Below, in pieces: positions 45,293-58,522 of a stretch of DNA of 64,000 nucleotides. The stretch lies in NCBI RefSeq assembly GCF_009870125.1, contig NC_046679.1:5270001-5334000 (forward strand). The letters run 5' to 3'. The position numbers were made by a program, and so were the translations under genes. The stretch is from Drosophila pseudoobscura. Its lineage: Eukaryota; Arthropoda; Insecta; Diptera; Drosophilidae. Each line of letters begins with the position of its first letter. The first letter of the stretch is position 1. The notes under the pieces were generated by a model, which saw only the letters and a program-made list of their open reading frames with translations, was not told the DNA's origin and searched no databases.

Positions 45293-46215
45293 GAATTTTC
45301 TGGATTTGATTTGGTCAAAACTGATTTTCGAATTTCGTTCATTTGTGATGGTTGGTGGAACGACAGGGTATATGCAGGTATATTCAAAACATAAACACCG
45401 AACACATCTCTTTCCTCTCTCCTCGCACCCGCTGCGTTTCGGTGCAAAGCTTTTGCGGTACGCCATCTTTTGGCTGGTGTTGGTGTAGCTTGCGGTGAAC
45501 TGTGCGGAACGGAACGGAACGGACCGGGCGGGCGGTTGCCGTTTCGGGGGATTTCCCTCTATGCTGGTGTTTATGCTACGTTGCGTGTTGAAAGCTCTCG
45601 CCTGGGCGTTCGTTCGCTGCAAAATAGGCAATATTAGCTTTTAGTTATCGAGCCATTATGTGGAGATTATGTTTGGAATACTATAGGGAGGGAGTTTGGG
45701 GATGGTTTAAGCTACTTCCCCTCCATGCCGTGATCTATGGCCTCCCCAAAAGATCCCACTCGGCTTGACAGCTGTGGTAACTTTGGATAATGGACTAAAT
45801 ATATATTTCAAGTTGATTGCCACATGCCATGGGGTTATTATGTTAATTACGGCTAGCTGCTCCAATTAGAGTCGGTGTATTCAAGGTCATCAAAAGCGTG
45901 TCATAGTTCAAGCCACTTGAAGATGAAGGCTATGTGTGGAGCCATCTCTGTAGATGATTCGCTGTTGGAAAGTACCCTTGAGTGAAATAAAACCACAAAT
46001 CATATAGGAGTACGATTCTTCGTAGAAGACAATTCGCTTTTATTTCATTTATTTATTTAATATAAAAATCTCTTACAATTATGTGTGTAAATCTTAGAGT
46101 AACTTATTTAGTTGTAGTTGTAGTTGTAAATTATAAATCAGTTTGAGAAATTGTATCACACTAGCACAAAAATTGCATATTTCATTTGTTTTATTCGCAT
46201 ATTTGTCTTGCATTC
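45293..46215 (-). other. Spacer between mir-34 and mir-277
   Basis: About 0.9 kb, presumably part of the shared primary transcript. No frame of interest. Confidence 0.5.
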
Positions 46216-46318
46216 GGGAAGATTGTACGTTCTGGAATGTCGTACCAGATAGTGCATTTACAAGCTTCAGAATGTTTCAGTGCAAATGCACTCCTGACAC
46301 GCAACCCAAAACCTTCAA
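46216..46318 (-). ncRNA. mir-277: microRNA precursor mir-277
   Basis: The mature miR-277 sequence (begins TAAATGCACTATCTGGTACG) lies at 46260-46238 on the minus strand, on the 3' arm. The 5' arm (CGTGTCAGGAGTGCATTTGC) pairs with it over a loop containing CACTGAAACATTCTGAAGC. Compared with the fly precursor I remember, only a few loop and stem-base positions differ. miR-277 controls branched-chain amino acid breakdown genes and lifespan in D. melanogaster. Confidence 0.97.
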
Positions 46319-48141
46319 AGGATGCTCAGTTAATCGTTTATCGTTGTCGCATATATCGGTTTATCGTTTAATCGTTTGTTTTTCAGCCCGTCGCGGTCGC
46401 GTAGCCAGTCTGGGCGTGGGCGTGGCAGCGACTCTGGCAGTCAGTGGATTTTCCTGCGGCTGTTACTGGATTTGGCAGAACAGAAACAAAAAAGGAAAGG
46501 GATACGAGGGAACACGAACTAACAGAAAAATCAAACAAAACCGAAACTCATGCAGAATAAAGCTGAACATGTGGGGCGAGAGAAGGTGCAATGAACCACC
46601 AGCGATTTGTGTGCGCGATCCGATCCAACGGAAACACCCATGTCAGCCCCCATCGAAAAATGAGTGATAAGCAATCGCAGGTGCCAAGGTGCGGAGCCGA
46701 TAAGGCCCACCCGTTGCTGGTGGAAAGTGGGTCGATGCGGATCGCTGATTGCCGATCGGTGATCGGTTATACAAGTCATTTGTATGTCACAAAAAATGTC
46801 GCTTGCTCCCACTAAGTATGCTCTCGGGGGCCCATCAGTCACCGGTTAAATCCATGCGGAAACTGACAAAGTAAAACATGAATTGCTCCCCCGCCCTGAC
46901 CAGGAGATAAGATAGGAAAGACGATTATAAGCTGATAAATGTACAATGTACACGATGCCTGTAGGGGGGGCCTCCCACAGCATTTATGATCCCCTGCCCA
47001 TCCGAACAGTTCCAAATGTTATTTGGAGCAAAGATTCGTTTTTTGTATTCTGCCAAAGGCAGCCTTCGATCTCGACTTGCATGGCTGCTTTTTACTCGAC
47101 TCTCGGGGTGCGGCAAAATAAATCCAAAACGAGGCCAAACATTGAGCAGGCATTGGGCTCAAATTAACAAAAAAAAAAAAGAAACGACACGAAAAGCGAA
47201 CCAAACACCAAGAAAAAGAAAAGCAGCCAATTAAAAAAACAAAATCCATATTTGTGGGACGGAAAAAGTAACAGAATTTTAGCAATTTATAAAAAAACAA
47301 CACACGCCGCGTACACGTGATGCGTCATCTGTGGCAGCGAAGGGTATGGATGCCACATACGACTAAAGTTTTGGAAAGACGACTGACAGCCAATGAAAAG
47401 TTTCTGCTTATAAAAATTCATAATACGAGTATGTGTAAACCATTCAGTGTTGTTGTTGTTGTTTTTAATCGCGTGCCAGCAAACCGAGTGCTTGAGTGTC
47501 TCTGTGTGTGCCTGTGTGTGTTCTAATTTCGAAAGAACAAGAGCTCGGTCAATTAAATAAATTATTGTTCATTACAGTCGCTCTGTGTGCGTGTGCCAGT
47601 GCGTGTGAGTGCTTAGGTGTGTGTTTATGGGGCGTATCGATAAATGAAAAGCTGGCTCGCTCATGAGCTTAAAAAGCAACGAAATGCGGTTTGGTTTTTG
47701 GTTTCTATGCCACGAAAAAAAATTTCTAAAATGCCCCAAAACATCAGTAGTACTCCACCCCTAGCCCCCTCCCCCCCTACCACTTTTCTCCTCTCTTTAT
47801 GGCGCACTTAGTGGCTCAGTTATAATTTCATTAGGCAAATGCTGAGCATTTTTCATTAGCACTTTATGAAGCACCGACCCGTGCCCCTCCCCCCACAAAC
47901 AACAACACGTTTACTTCCACTATCTGGGTCATCAAAGCTGCCAGTGCCAACAAAGTTTCGGAGAAGTGTTGTCGTCACCGGAAGTGGCCCATAACGCTAC
48001 TTAGATAAATTACAGTTTGACTTGGCCAAAAAAGTATTGGCAAATGCAAACAGACACTCGAAGAGGTGGAAAATGGATTTTGGGGGTAAAGAAACAGCAA
48101 CAGAAACAGAAGCAGAAGCAGAATATACCCAAACACCTAAG

Positions 48142-48177
<36 letters not shown>

Positions 48178-51100
48178 AAAATACAAATACACTCAATGAA
48201 AAGTATTCATTAGAAAGAACGTGTTTCCTTCTCGTTAACCAATTTGGTAGGTCGCATGATCGGCGCGGCCGAGTCACAAAACACGCACGCGGACTCTGGA
48301 AGTCGTATTATCTGCTAAACAGACACACACACACACACATACCCACAAAAATCCACAATACATATAGTAGGTATATAAATACATATGTAGAAGCCAACGC
48401 ACGCGCGCACACACAATCATCTGAGAGAAGAAACGCATAACGCTTGGAGAACGCTGCGTATACGTAATACCAATTGCGGAATGTTTGCTATTCCAGACGT
48501 GCTTTATCTGCAGACAGGCCAGACCCGACCAGACCAGACGGGGAGACAGACAAAAGCATAGAATGGCAACCCTTGTGACGGGCAAAATATTTTAAAATTT
48601 TTTTGAATGATTTTTCGGTTATTTCAAGTGAGCGCGGGCTCTCGCGTAGCAACAGCTGCACAGCCACAGCGATATGGAAGTGGAAAGAAGAAATTCCATG
48701 TATTCCAATGTACGAGTATTCCAGCTGAATTTGCCACTGCGGCGTTTATAAATAACAACAATTGACGCAGCTAACTAATGACGACTGTTGTGGCAGCATA
48801 AGGCGGTATTTTTCGGCTGTTTTTATGGGGATTTTGTCTAAAATTAAAGACAACAGCCAAAAAAAAACTGAGTCATGCGCCAAAGGCGTGATAGCTAATG
48901 AGAATATATTTTTGAAAGACCGAAAGATTAAGAGAAGCAGGGGCTGATATAGATAGAAAGGAAAGACCTACGAAAGGCAGGGGAAAATGTAATGAATGAA
49001 CTCGTCAACGCCCTGGCACACTTAAATCTTTAATGTTCTGCCTCTAACTTTTAACTTTAACTCTTGTTTGGCTAAGAACAACAAAAGTGCCTTCGACTAG
49101 GACGACTAAAAACCCATCGACAAAACCTGATATCAAAGAGTGTGTGTGTGCGTGTGCGTGTGTGTCTGTGAAGATTTGTTGGCAGGCTCAGGTTGACCCA
49201 AATCGGTAAAGGCCTTAAGCAAAGTCTATCGTATCGTATCGTATCGTGTCGTTTGCCTTCTTGGTGATGTAATAAGTGGCAAAGCGAAGTGACACACAAG
49301 TGTGCATTCAATGTGCCACAGAAAGGGGGGGAGGGGCCGGGGGCAGGAGTAGGCGGAAGCCGATGGGTCAGAGGTGGGCAATAGATGAGTTATGCAGTTG
49401 GCCATAAATTTGTCATTTCGAGTGCATTTTGGTCATATTTATAGAGCACTTCAAGACTTCGTTTTACGGGGCAGCAAACTAATAAATGTCAGAGCTCTCT
49501 GGCAAACACATATATATAGATATAGATAGATAGATAGATGCTCTTGTTCTTGTTCTTTCCACTTCGCATGGCAACATTTCACTTTTCATTTTACCCTGCA
49601 GTGCAACCCCCCTTTCATCCCTTGCAAAATGTGCATTGCAATATTGGCCCAGTGCCAAAAAGAATCTTTATTTTTGGCTCCTTGGCTAAGCTCGCGAACT
49701 GCAGCCAGGCAGTGCCTATGTATCCGATAGATACTTATAGTCGTACACTCTTGGGCCATGCCAAAGTTATCTAGGTTGGCTATACTATATATACAATACA
49801 GTTATGCGCTGCTGCACTGACGGCCCGACCAAAAATCAATAGCCAGGCGGCCGCAAGGCCCGAAGCGGCCCATCCAGCTGTAATTATTGGAGGTGCCAAA
49901 AAAACACATTTCAAACTAATCAAACTGCAGGCTGACGATGGGAATTCCCCCTCCCCCACCCTACCCCCCTTGGGGGAATCTGGGTCGTAACACTGACCCA
50001 CTTCCTTCTTTACATAACTGCTGTGCTGTGAAGGACGAAGGGGCGGTCGCGTTGCAGGAGGCCGAGATTGACCTCCATTTGGTATAGTTTTGCAGGCTGC
50101 TGCAATGGAATCTCCTCCACATATGACCTTGCGGCCCGGGCTGAAGGTCGCCTTTTGCCAGCAAACTTTCGAAACAAAAGACATCCAAAGAGCCTGAATG
50201 TATATTTAAACACTTGAAAACTTTCGAATGCTGGGACCCCAAACGAACCTACCGAAACACGTGATTCATTCAGACTGCCAGACTGGACTTATCAGCAAAA
50301 CAACTAAATACTCTCGTACGTCTCGCACAACTCAGAGATTATTCAAGCAGCTTCCAAATAAACGCTGACTAACATATGTACATGGTACATATATGTATAC
50401 TTTGTGGTAGGTATATAGCTAACGATCCATCACTAAGTGACGCCGGCAATGATGTCATAACGATATCTGCTCATGACAGTCGACGTGTTTGGGATGGTCT
50501 CTGTCTGAGGCTGTCTACGGCTGATATCAGTTAAAGTTCAAATTCCAAATGCAAATTTAGCTGAATCTACATCGAGCTCCTGGGCCAAGTTCTACGTTCT
50601 ATAATTTAAACAAAAAGAGCGGACTGCAAAGTCCAATGGCATATACCTATCAAATTTGATATGCTAAATATACACATATTTGAGTGAAATGTTTTCGTTT
50701 TGTTTGGAACACACTTTTACGCAGATTTCTCTTGTATCAAAGTGGTTTTTCTATGGGTTTTTTAGCTTGAAGTTGAAGGCCTTCAAACTGGTTTTGTGGG
50801 CCCCTCTTGGGCCTCAAATCAATCAGCGGTCCATGAATCATGTTATATATGTCAGATGGTGTATTATTTAGGATAATATCTGAATCAGCCTGGGCTGTGT
50901 CATTATCTGTTCGATATATGTTTGTGTGTTTGCTGCTCTGTGCTCTGTTTTCTGTGTCAAATGCATTTTTCAGTCATCCGCCCCCCCACACACCCCACAT
51001 ATCAGAGTGAGTGTGTGTTGCCTCTATATATACACACACGTATGTGTGTGAAAAGCCAACAAAAATCGACCTCATGGCGGAGGCATTGCAGTTATTTCAT

Positions 51101-54100
51101 CACCCACACAGATACACACCCACACAGCGGCACAGTCTCTCCCCTAGTATGTGTGTGTGTGTGTGTGTGGGGCCTTATATAAAAGTCTGCTCTGTTCTGT
51201 TCTATTCTGTTCGTTATTTTTACACGAAAATATTGCAATTGGCTGTTACCTCTACACATGCTTGAATTGTATCTATGCGATACACATATATCTGTATATG
51301 TATATTTTGTTTGTATTGCAAAAACCGTGCAAGGTCAAGTGATTACGTTTGTGTGGGTATTGTTTTTGTTGCTTTGAAATCTCTCAAATTGCAAGTGCTG
51401 CTCGTCTTTGCTGTCTCTCTCTTTCTGCCATACTAAAATTGTTAGTTTATCGCCTGTATGTATTTCTGTTGTGCCTTTCATGTGGTGCCGCCGCCTGCCA
51501 AAGCTGGGCTTTAATTGAGCCAAGATTCCGCTTCACTTGGGGAATTAAATCCGATTTTTTTGTGCAATTAACTTCAGGTGTACTCTGTCGTCGTCTCTCT
51601 CTCTCTCTCTCCCCTCCCCCTCTGTGACCCTGTAACCCTTTCTCTGCCAACCCAGTGCCTGACATTGTTTGAGCAAAATGTTGCCTGCATCTTATATAAG
51701 ATTCGAATGGATATGCCACCAAAAAGGAAAATTTGGGTTACAAGCAAGTGCAGAAAAACTAAATTTAAAACATTCAGCAAGCGAGAAGAGGGCAACACTA
51801 CGTGCGGTGTGAAAGAGAGGGAAGGCCGCCCCGCACAGTGGCCGCTGATTGTTTTAAACAAATTGCCAGGCCAGACGCCGAACACTATAGTGTGTGTTTG
51901 AGAGCTATTTGTATCTGTATCTGTATCTGTTACGGAGTGTGTGGGTCCCGTAAAATTGTTCACATTGCATTGGCATTGTTTCGTACCGTGGCAATTACAG
52001 GGTGTCTCTCCAACAACTGTGTTGTTGTTGTTGTTGTTGCAGTTGCCAGTGTGCAATTGCATAATCCCCAGGGAAGTACTAAAACAACAAATTATAATGC
52101 AATTGCAGTGCAGATGTGCCGTGCCGTTGCTTTACGAATTGAACTCAAATAATGTTACGTATACGAAGGCCCAAATGTTGCTGTTGTTTATGCAATCCCA
52201 TGCAATCCACAACGAGCGAAACAAACACAAAGAAAACACTTGCGGGGAAAACTCAAAACGAAAACTGTGGCTGGACTGGATGGGGGGGGGGAAACAAAAC
52301 AGCTGTGGGAGCCACTGGAGCCGCCACTGCCTCGAAATCCGTGCTCGAATCCGGCAAATCCGCAACGAAATCCACAACTGACTGTCGGATGCCTCTGTCC
52401 TACGTACGTCCACACCTGCCGCTGGCCACCTGCGCCTCAGTTGGACGCCTCCTGCCCGTGTGTGGCCGACTCGATGGGGAAATGAACACTGACGCTGACC
52501 GGGTGCAGGCAAGCAGCCGACAGCGGCCGCAGCCAGCGGCTGGCCTCACATCGTCAGCGGCAGCGTCAGCGGCAGAGAAGGCGACGGCGACGACGCCAGC
52601 GTCGACTGCAGCAGCGACTGCAGCGTGTTTTTGGCGTTTCGTTGCAAAGGAAAACTGTTACAATTTTAGGCCGATTTTCTTTTAGCCGAACGATGCAGCG
52701 CGACGCGAACCGACAATGCTTTCCGTTTTGATGGCCACGCGGACGTGAATGAAAGAAACTTGCAGCGCGTGTGTATGTTTGTTGTGTGTGTGCGAGGGGG
52801 TTTGTGTGTGTGTGTGTGTGTGTGGCCGACCAAAGACGCTCTAAGGTGAAATATACTAAATGCAGGGCGGAATTTATTTCTGTACGGTCTTCTCTCGCTG
52901 CAACGCCTGCAAATGCAGCAGCTGCCACAACAGCAACACACACAGGCACATGGACAAGCACACGCACACACGAACACACGTACACGAACACGCACACTTG
53001 TCGGCAAACTTTTCATTTCGTTTCGCGTTTCGTTTCGAAAAACTAAAAAGTCAAACTACTTGGTCTAATGCTGAAGCTCAACTGTCAGCTGCTCGGTTCG
53101 GTTCCGTTCGAAAGCTAACACTCGGCGACACGACACGACACGCAAAGATAGGGAGAGAGCGTGCTTTTGGTGGCAAAGCTTTTGTCACTGCACTCACTCA
53201 CTCACTCACCCTGGCGCTGTCTCTCCTTTTATCTATCGCTCTCGCACAAGCTCCGAGTGGGCCTGTGCCTGTGCCTGCATCTCCCTCACACCTACGAGTA
53301 TCTCTCATGTCGCAGTTGCAGCTTGCATTGGGCGTTAATGTTCAAGGTCTCGGTATGTATGTATGTATTTCTCTCTCTCTCCCTCTCTCTCTCTTTTTGT
53401 GCATGTCACAGTTTTGTATTTTTTTCCGTGAGAGCCCCCCAATTATGCGAAATTATCGATCAAATTTTGCTCTAAGGTCAACCTTAAATTGAAAATTCAG
53501 TTTTCCACCGCGATTATTTTGTTTGAGGCCAGGCCAGCCCGACCCAGCTGGTATCGCAATTGTTAATCTTGTCATGCATCATGCATGGCCCGAAGCCTTT
53601 CGTGTGATTAGTGTCCCCCTCCCTGCCCCGTTCTCCCGTTTCCCCTGTTACTGTTATAATTTCGACACAAATTTAATCTGACACATTTGTGTGTTAAATG
53701 ATTTAAGGCGAACCAACGCGGAGACCGCTAAAAATACCCAATAGAATTATAGATAAAGTTTTACAAAATAAGCAACTTGAAAAGTAGGTTTTCCAACGAA
53801 TAGAGAACCCAAATACAAGTAACCTCTGTTCCAAGAACCTTTAAAAAAGAATAGTCTGCTAACTGGGGGATCCCCCCTTCTTCTTAAAAAATCAATTTTT
53901 TTGTTCCTATAAAGATCCACAGATGTTTGCCAGATAGTTCCTCTGTATGATTACCAATCAAATCCTGGACTTTAATCGTTAACGTAGAGTAAGAGTATAA
54001 AATAAATATAGTATATATTATCTATAAAAGAGTTTCAATCTCCCAACCACAAATGAATAAATAATATGTTAACCTTTGGTTCTTTCATGGGATATTGATT

Positions 54101-55662
54101 TTATCTGGTTCTCTCACGTTTCTAAGAATAGCAGCTAGCTTTAACTTTTAGCTGGAACTTGTTACCTACATATTTCATGCGATTGCGTAAGTTATAGTTT
54201 TTTTTTATTGAATTTGATGGCATTATTTTATACGCGAATGAACAGCGTAATTCATCATAGACTTGTCATGAGGTCATCCATCGACTGGAACAGCCACGGA
54301 ACTGCGTCGAATAGAATGCACACCAGTCGATGGGATGACAATCGTTTGATTTCCCATCTCTTTTTAGTGGTGTCGAAAAAAAAGGACGCATTGCAATGAC
54401 AAAAACCAAAGCGGTTGCATAACGTGAAAAAGAAAAGAAATTGTATTTGTACTTTTGTACAAAGAAGAAACGTGTTCGAGCAGAAAGAAAATCAATTTCG
54501 TTTTCCTTGACCTCATGGGGTCCCAGCCAGAGGTGGGGACGGACAGAGACAGAGCGATGGGAGAGCGATACTAGAGGGAGAGTGTCGACAAAGGATAATT
54601 GACGGTCATTTGAAATGCAAAGTGACAAAAGTGGCTGCAACAAATGTCGAAATAATGTCACCAGAGCATGCCTTTGCCTTGGGCACAGCCAGAGCCAGAG
54701 CCCAGAACCCACTCGTGGATGGCCAATTCACACCGTGGCACCCACCCCTCACCCCACACCCCTCACCCCACACCCCTCAATCCGAAGATTGTCAGTGAGC
54801 CAAAAAGGCAAAGCGAAACGAAATAGAAAATGCCAAACCAAATGGTTTTCATTTTGCAGCATTTGTTGCAGCCACGCCAGGCGATTGGATTGGGAGAAAA
54901 CCCGTGGCAGCGGGGGATGGGGGGATTGTAGGGGGGGGGAATAGAGAGATAAATATAAATAACAAACCAAATCAATTTGCAGCATGAAAATCTTTTTAAT
55001 TGTTTCTGCCAGAGATTTCGCTGCTTTGTAAATTTCACTCATTACTACGGACGGGTTGCTGTTCGGTGTGTGTGTGGCATAATTAATGTTTTCAGGCGTT
55101 TTCAGAGCGTTGCGTTGCATGTCCGCACCCCCACCTCCCCCCGCCTGATGGATGGATGAGCGCTGCAAGTTTGTGTGTGCAGGGCGAGGGGGTATAAGAG
55201 GGGGAAAAGCAGTCAAATCAAATGTAAATGTAAATCAAATTCGAAACGAAATGAAATATTTTGTATGGATATCAAGAAAATGCTGAATAGAATCATATGC
55301 AATTTTTGTTTTCTCTCACTGATTATTTTCTAAAACGATGCTTAAACTCTTAAGATTATTTTACTCAAATTCCAATTTATCTTTTGTTTGTTTTTCTTTA
55401 AGGGGGTTTTTTTTAAATGAATCCAACTGAAGCTTATGGCTAAGGAAATTTTCATTTTTAGTATGGCAAAATCAAAGTTCGTTACAAAGTAAAAGAACTG
55501 AAAAACTGTTGATAAATTGGACTTGCGAAACGAAATGTTATTTCAACACAAAAATAAAAGAAAGAATAAACGGAATGTTTAACTGTGGCATGACTCACCC
55601 TGTAATTGTTGTTGTTCTCGTTGCTGTTGTTGTTGTTGTTGCTGATGTTGCATTGTTGCAGA
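46319..55662. other. Long non-coding interval between mir-277 and mir-317
   Basis: 9.3 kb without a protein-like frame on either strand. Simple-sequence runs: (CT)n at about 48145-48172, CA near 48320-48338, TCGTA repeats at about 49226-49250, TAGA at 49510-49537, TG at 51149-51168 and 52800-52822, and TTG at 52019-52037. A GC-rich, CAG/GCC-structured island at about 52400-52750 resembles a minus-strand 5' exon with a GAT-GTGAGG donor near 52551. Confidence 0.55.
48145..48172. repeat. (CT)n microsatellite
   Basis: About 13 CT units; GA/CT runs of this kind can bind GAGA factor in Drosophila promoters, though none is called here. Confidence 0.9.
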
Positions 55663-55740
55663 ACGGCCATTGGATACCACCAGCTGTGTTCACTTGCTTG
55701 CACCATATTCAAAGCGAGCACAGGGTGTATCCCAACGGCA
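55663..55740 (-). ncRNA. mir-317: microRNA precursor mir-317
   Basis: The mature miR-317 sequence (begins TGAACACAGCTGGTGGTATC) lies at 55692-55669 on the minus strand, on the 3' arm. The 5' arm (GTTGGGATACACCCTGTGCT) pairs with it, with a loop containing CGCTTTGAATATGG. The last bases of the mature form read CCAAT where D. melanogaster, as I remember it, has CCAGT; the seed is unchanged and the stem partner (GTTGGG) keeps the pair. The loop also differs. Orientation and order relative to mir-277 and mir-34 match the known cluster. Confidence 0.95.
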
Positions 55741-58522
55741 GTTGCACAGAGACACGAGACACGGAAGAGCTTTCAGCTGAAAGCTCAGCACGGACACAAA
55801 CTATTTCGCTCGCCCGCTCGCTCGCTCCTCCCTCTCGATGTATGTGGCTGCAGTCCAAGCTGTTTCGGGCACTTCCTATACTAAAATACTTTATGCATTT
55901 CCAATAATTGCCATTGCATTGAATTTCACCATTTCTAGCTGATCTTCATCTGCGACTCATATTTCACAATATTTTGAAACTAAAACTTGGGACTTTTGGA
56001 GCCCTTTTAAGGGAATAAAAATGCATATAATCCCTTAGCACCGTATTGATGAATTCTAATTAAAAATATCTGCAAGCTCAGCAAAAATATGCAAATTAAT
56101 CGATACACGACCTCTAAACACTACATGTTATATTTATTCCTTATGCATTTATTTATTATGTATATTTTTTGCATTCTTTCCATCGGTCGACCACTGTTTT
56201 GGTCCGTTTCGGACCTATTCCGTGCGCTCGGGCCCAACAGCTGCCAGCCGACTTGTGGGATGTTCTATATATGTACCTATTGTATATGTGCCAGTCGATG
56301 TGTGTGTGTGTGTGTATGAGCTGCCTACGCAGATTGCTGCACGGGCGTGGAAAGGTCAAGGCTCAAGAATACCAAACAATCCAGGATATATGTACGTAAG
56401 TTGCATATTCCAAAAGAGAAAACTGCAAGGCAAAGGGTCTCCCTGTCTCTTTCTGTGGGTGCGTGTTCTGCTTGCATGTGTGGGTGCCTTTTCCCTGTAA
56501 AACTCAACTGCTTAATTATTGAAATCTAATTGCCATATGCTTGCCACCAAAACGTGCGTCACACGGATTTTATGCTCACACTCCCACCTCCCGCCTCCCA
56601 CACACAAATACACGCGCGCCACACGGGGCGCATTGCTGGTGGTGTTTATTCTCGGGCTTCGCTAATCAATTTTCCACACCTGATTCAGGTATTTAGGCGA
56701 CGCGCCTTTAAAATGAACTTGGACACGGTCACACTCACTCGAACAAAAGGGCGCACTGGGCGCATACTTAATCTCGGAACTGTGGCTGACCTCATCGGAG
56801 GCATGCCCGTCACTGAATGGTATGCCCGTTCCCGTGCGCCAGCAAGGAAGCCACTCGGCCAGCATCCGGAAGCTGCAGCCTGAATGCCTGTGGGGGCGAG
56901 CTGGGTGGAGCGTAGAGCTGGGTGTGGGCGTGGGCTCGCACAGGTGTACTGTTTTGGTCACCAGCCGTCGTATCCCGAAAGTATGCAACAGTATTCGACA
57001 GTCGGGCGGCAGTGGCAGCAGTTGGAGGCCAAGAGCAGCAGTAAAAAGCAAACAGTTGGCTGCCGTCGACAGCGATGCCGACGCCGACGCTGACTGCGGA
57101 GCAGCGCGCTGTGTCGTTAAGTCGCCCACGCAAAAGCTGTGCAGAGCCAAAGCTCCAGCCAGCTCTCTCCCTTTATCTCTCTCTCTCGCTCAGCTGGTGG
57201 CTTGCTTTCATTTGTTTTTGTTGAACTTAATCAATCACATTCACATACATACATACCTGCTCTGCTCTGCTCTGCTCTCTCACTCTGGCTGCTTCTCCCT
57301 CTCTCGGTTTGCCGGTTTTCAAGTTCAAGTTTCTCAGAGAGTGCGCATGACTGCGCCATATTTGTTTGTCCGCTCGCGCTCTCCCTCTCTCACACACACA
57401 CACACACACACACTCGCACGAACAAACTCAGTTGCAGTGTGGGTCCGTGGTGCACTTCGATTGTTTTCTCGTCGCTTGCTTTTTGCTGTCGTCATGCAAA
57501 AATCAACAAAATTTGTTTCTTGTGCTCCTCCGCCCTCTCCACCCAGCGTGGCGTCCCGCTTGCGGGAATGCTGATTGAGCCTGGCCCCTGTCTCCGCTCA
57601 GCTGCACTGAACTGTCGCTAATTAAATTTCCATGCTGACGCAGTGCCGCGAACTAAAAATAAATAAAGGGATTTTTGTTGAGCATCACAAGCAGGCCAAC
57701 ATTATCGATTGCCAGGAGCTGGCTATTTACAAAAAAATATTTTTGAATTTTGTGTTTTGTATGGGGGCGTAGATTTAAGGAATATTTCGATGACCAAATA
57801 TTTATGGCTCATAAATGGGATGGGGAAATCATTAAACTGACTCTGAATCGGGATTAACCTCCTCACCCTTCTTTAGACAAAGTTAACGAAAAGAAACTCT
57901 CGATTCCATTACCACCACAGAATTAGACGTCACGTAGGTCATTCATAGTTTAATAGGCTTTATAGGTATCTAATATGGTATATGGTAGGTGGAAACATAC
58001 GTGAAGTAGATAATCCTATTTTTCATGCTTTCCAACTCTCCCTCTCCACCCGTAAACAAACAAAAGATAAACATCTTAAAAATAATAGAAAAATGAAAAG
58101 AAAAGAATATTTAACACAAAAAGTATTTGCAATAGATATTACACAACTTGGACCTGCCTTTCGAAAAACCAATGCTTTTTGCTCTGTTCTATGTCCCATT
58201 CCTACTTATATAAACTTTGACCCCATTTTGTCACAGTTTCCTAAATCCAATTGTTTTAAATAAAACTCGTGTACATCATCAGCACCTAGCATCAGCTATC
58301 GTTTGGGCTCCGCGTGGATCTATAGGTGCCACAGAGCGCCACATTAACTATAATCCGATTGCGATGAATGGTAATGCATTGTTAGATATTCAATCAGTGA
58401 TTTATGTAGCCACCATTTTATTAATGAGGTTCCGCATTGATGCTGATTACTTCGCCTCGAAAATCAATTTAATGTCACTCTGTGAGAACTCTGGAAAACA
58501 GTCAACAGATAGAGCTAGAAAT
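55741..58522. other. Non-coding region right of mir-317
   Basis: Contains CT/GA-rich and CA-rich segments around 57130-57420, with (CA)n at about 57391-57411 and TCTGC repeats near 57258-57280. It could hold a promoter of the primary microRNA transcript. A TATAAAC near 58208 might belong to the DUF1091 gene, but the spacing to its ATG is long. Confidence 0.45.

Larger units (their letters stand above)
45193..55740 (-). ncRNA. Inferred primary transcript carrying mir-317, mir-277 and mir-34
   Basis: The three hairpins lie on the same strand in the order mir-317, mir-277, mir-34, as in D. melanogaster, where they are known as one cluster next to Fmr1. The span given is the minimum; the 5' end must lie right of 55740. 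Between mir-317 and mir-277 there are 9.3 kb with no protein-like frame. A joint transcript is established knowledge for D. melanogaster and inference here. Confidence 0.55.

Noticed and set aside
46143-46667. 174-codon frame overlapping mir-277
   Set aside because: It has no family features and crosses the microRNA hairpin on the opposite strand.
56530-56883. 117-codon frame and its opposite-strand counterpart
   Set aside because: No recognisable motif and no splice context; judged chance.
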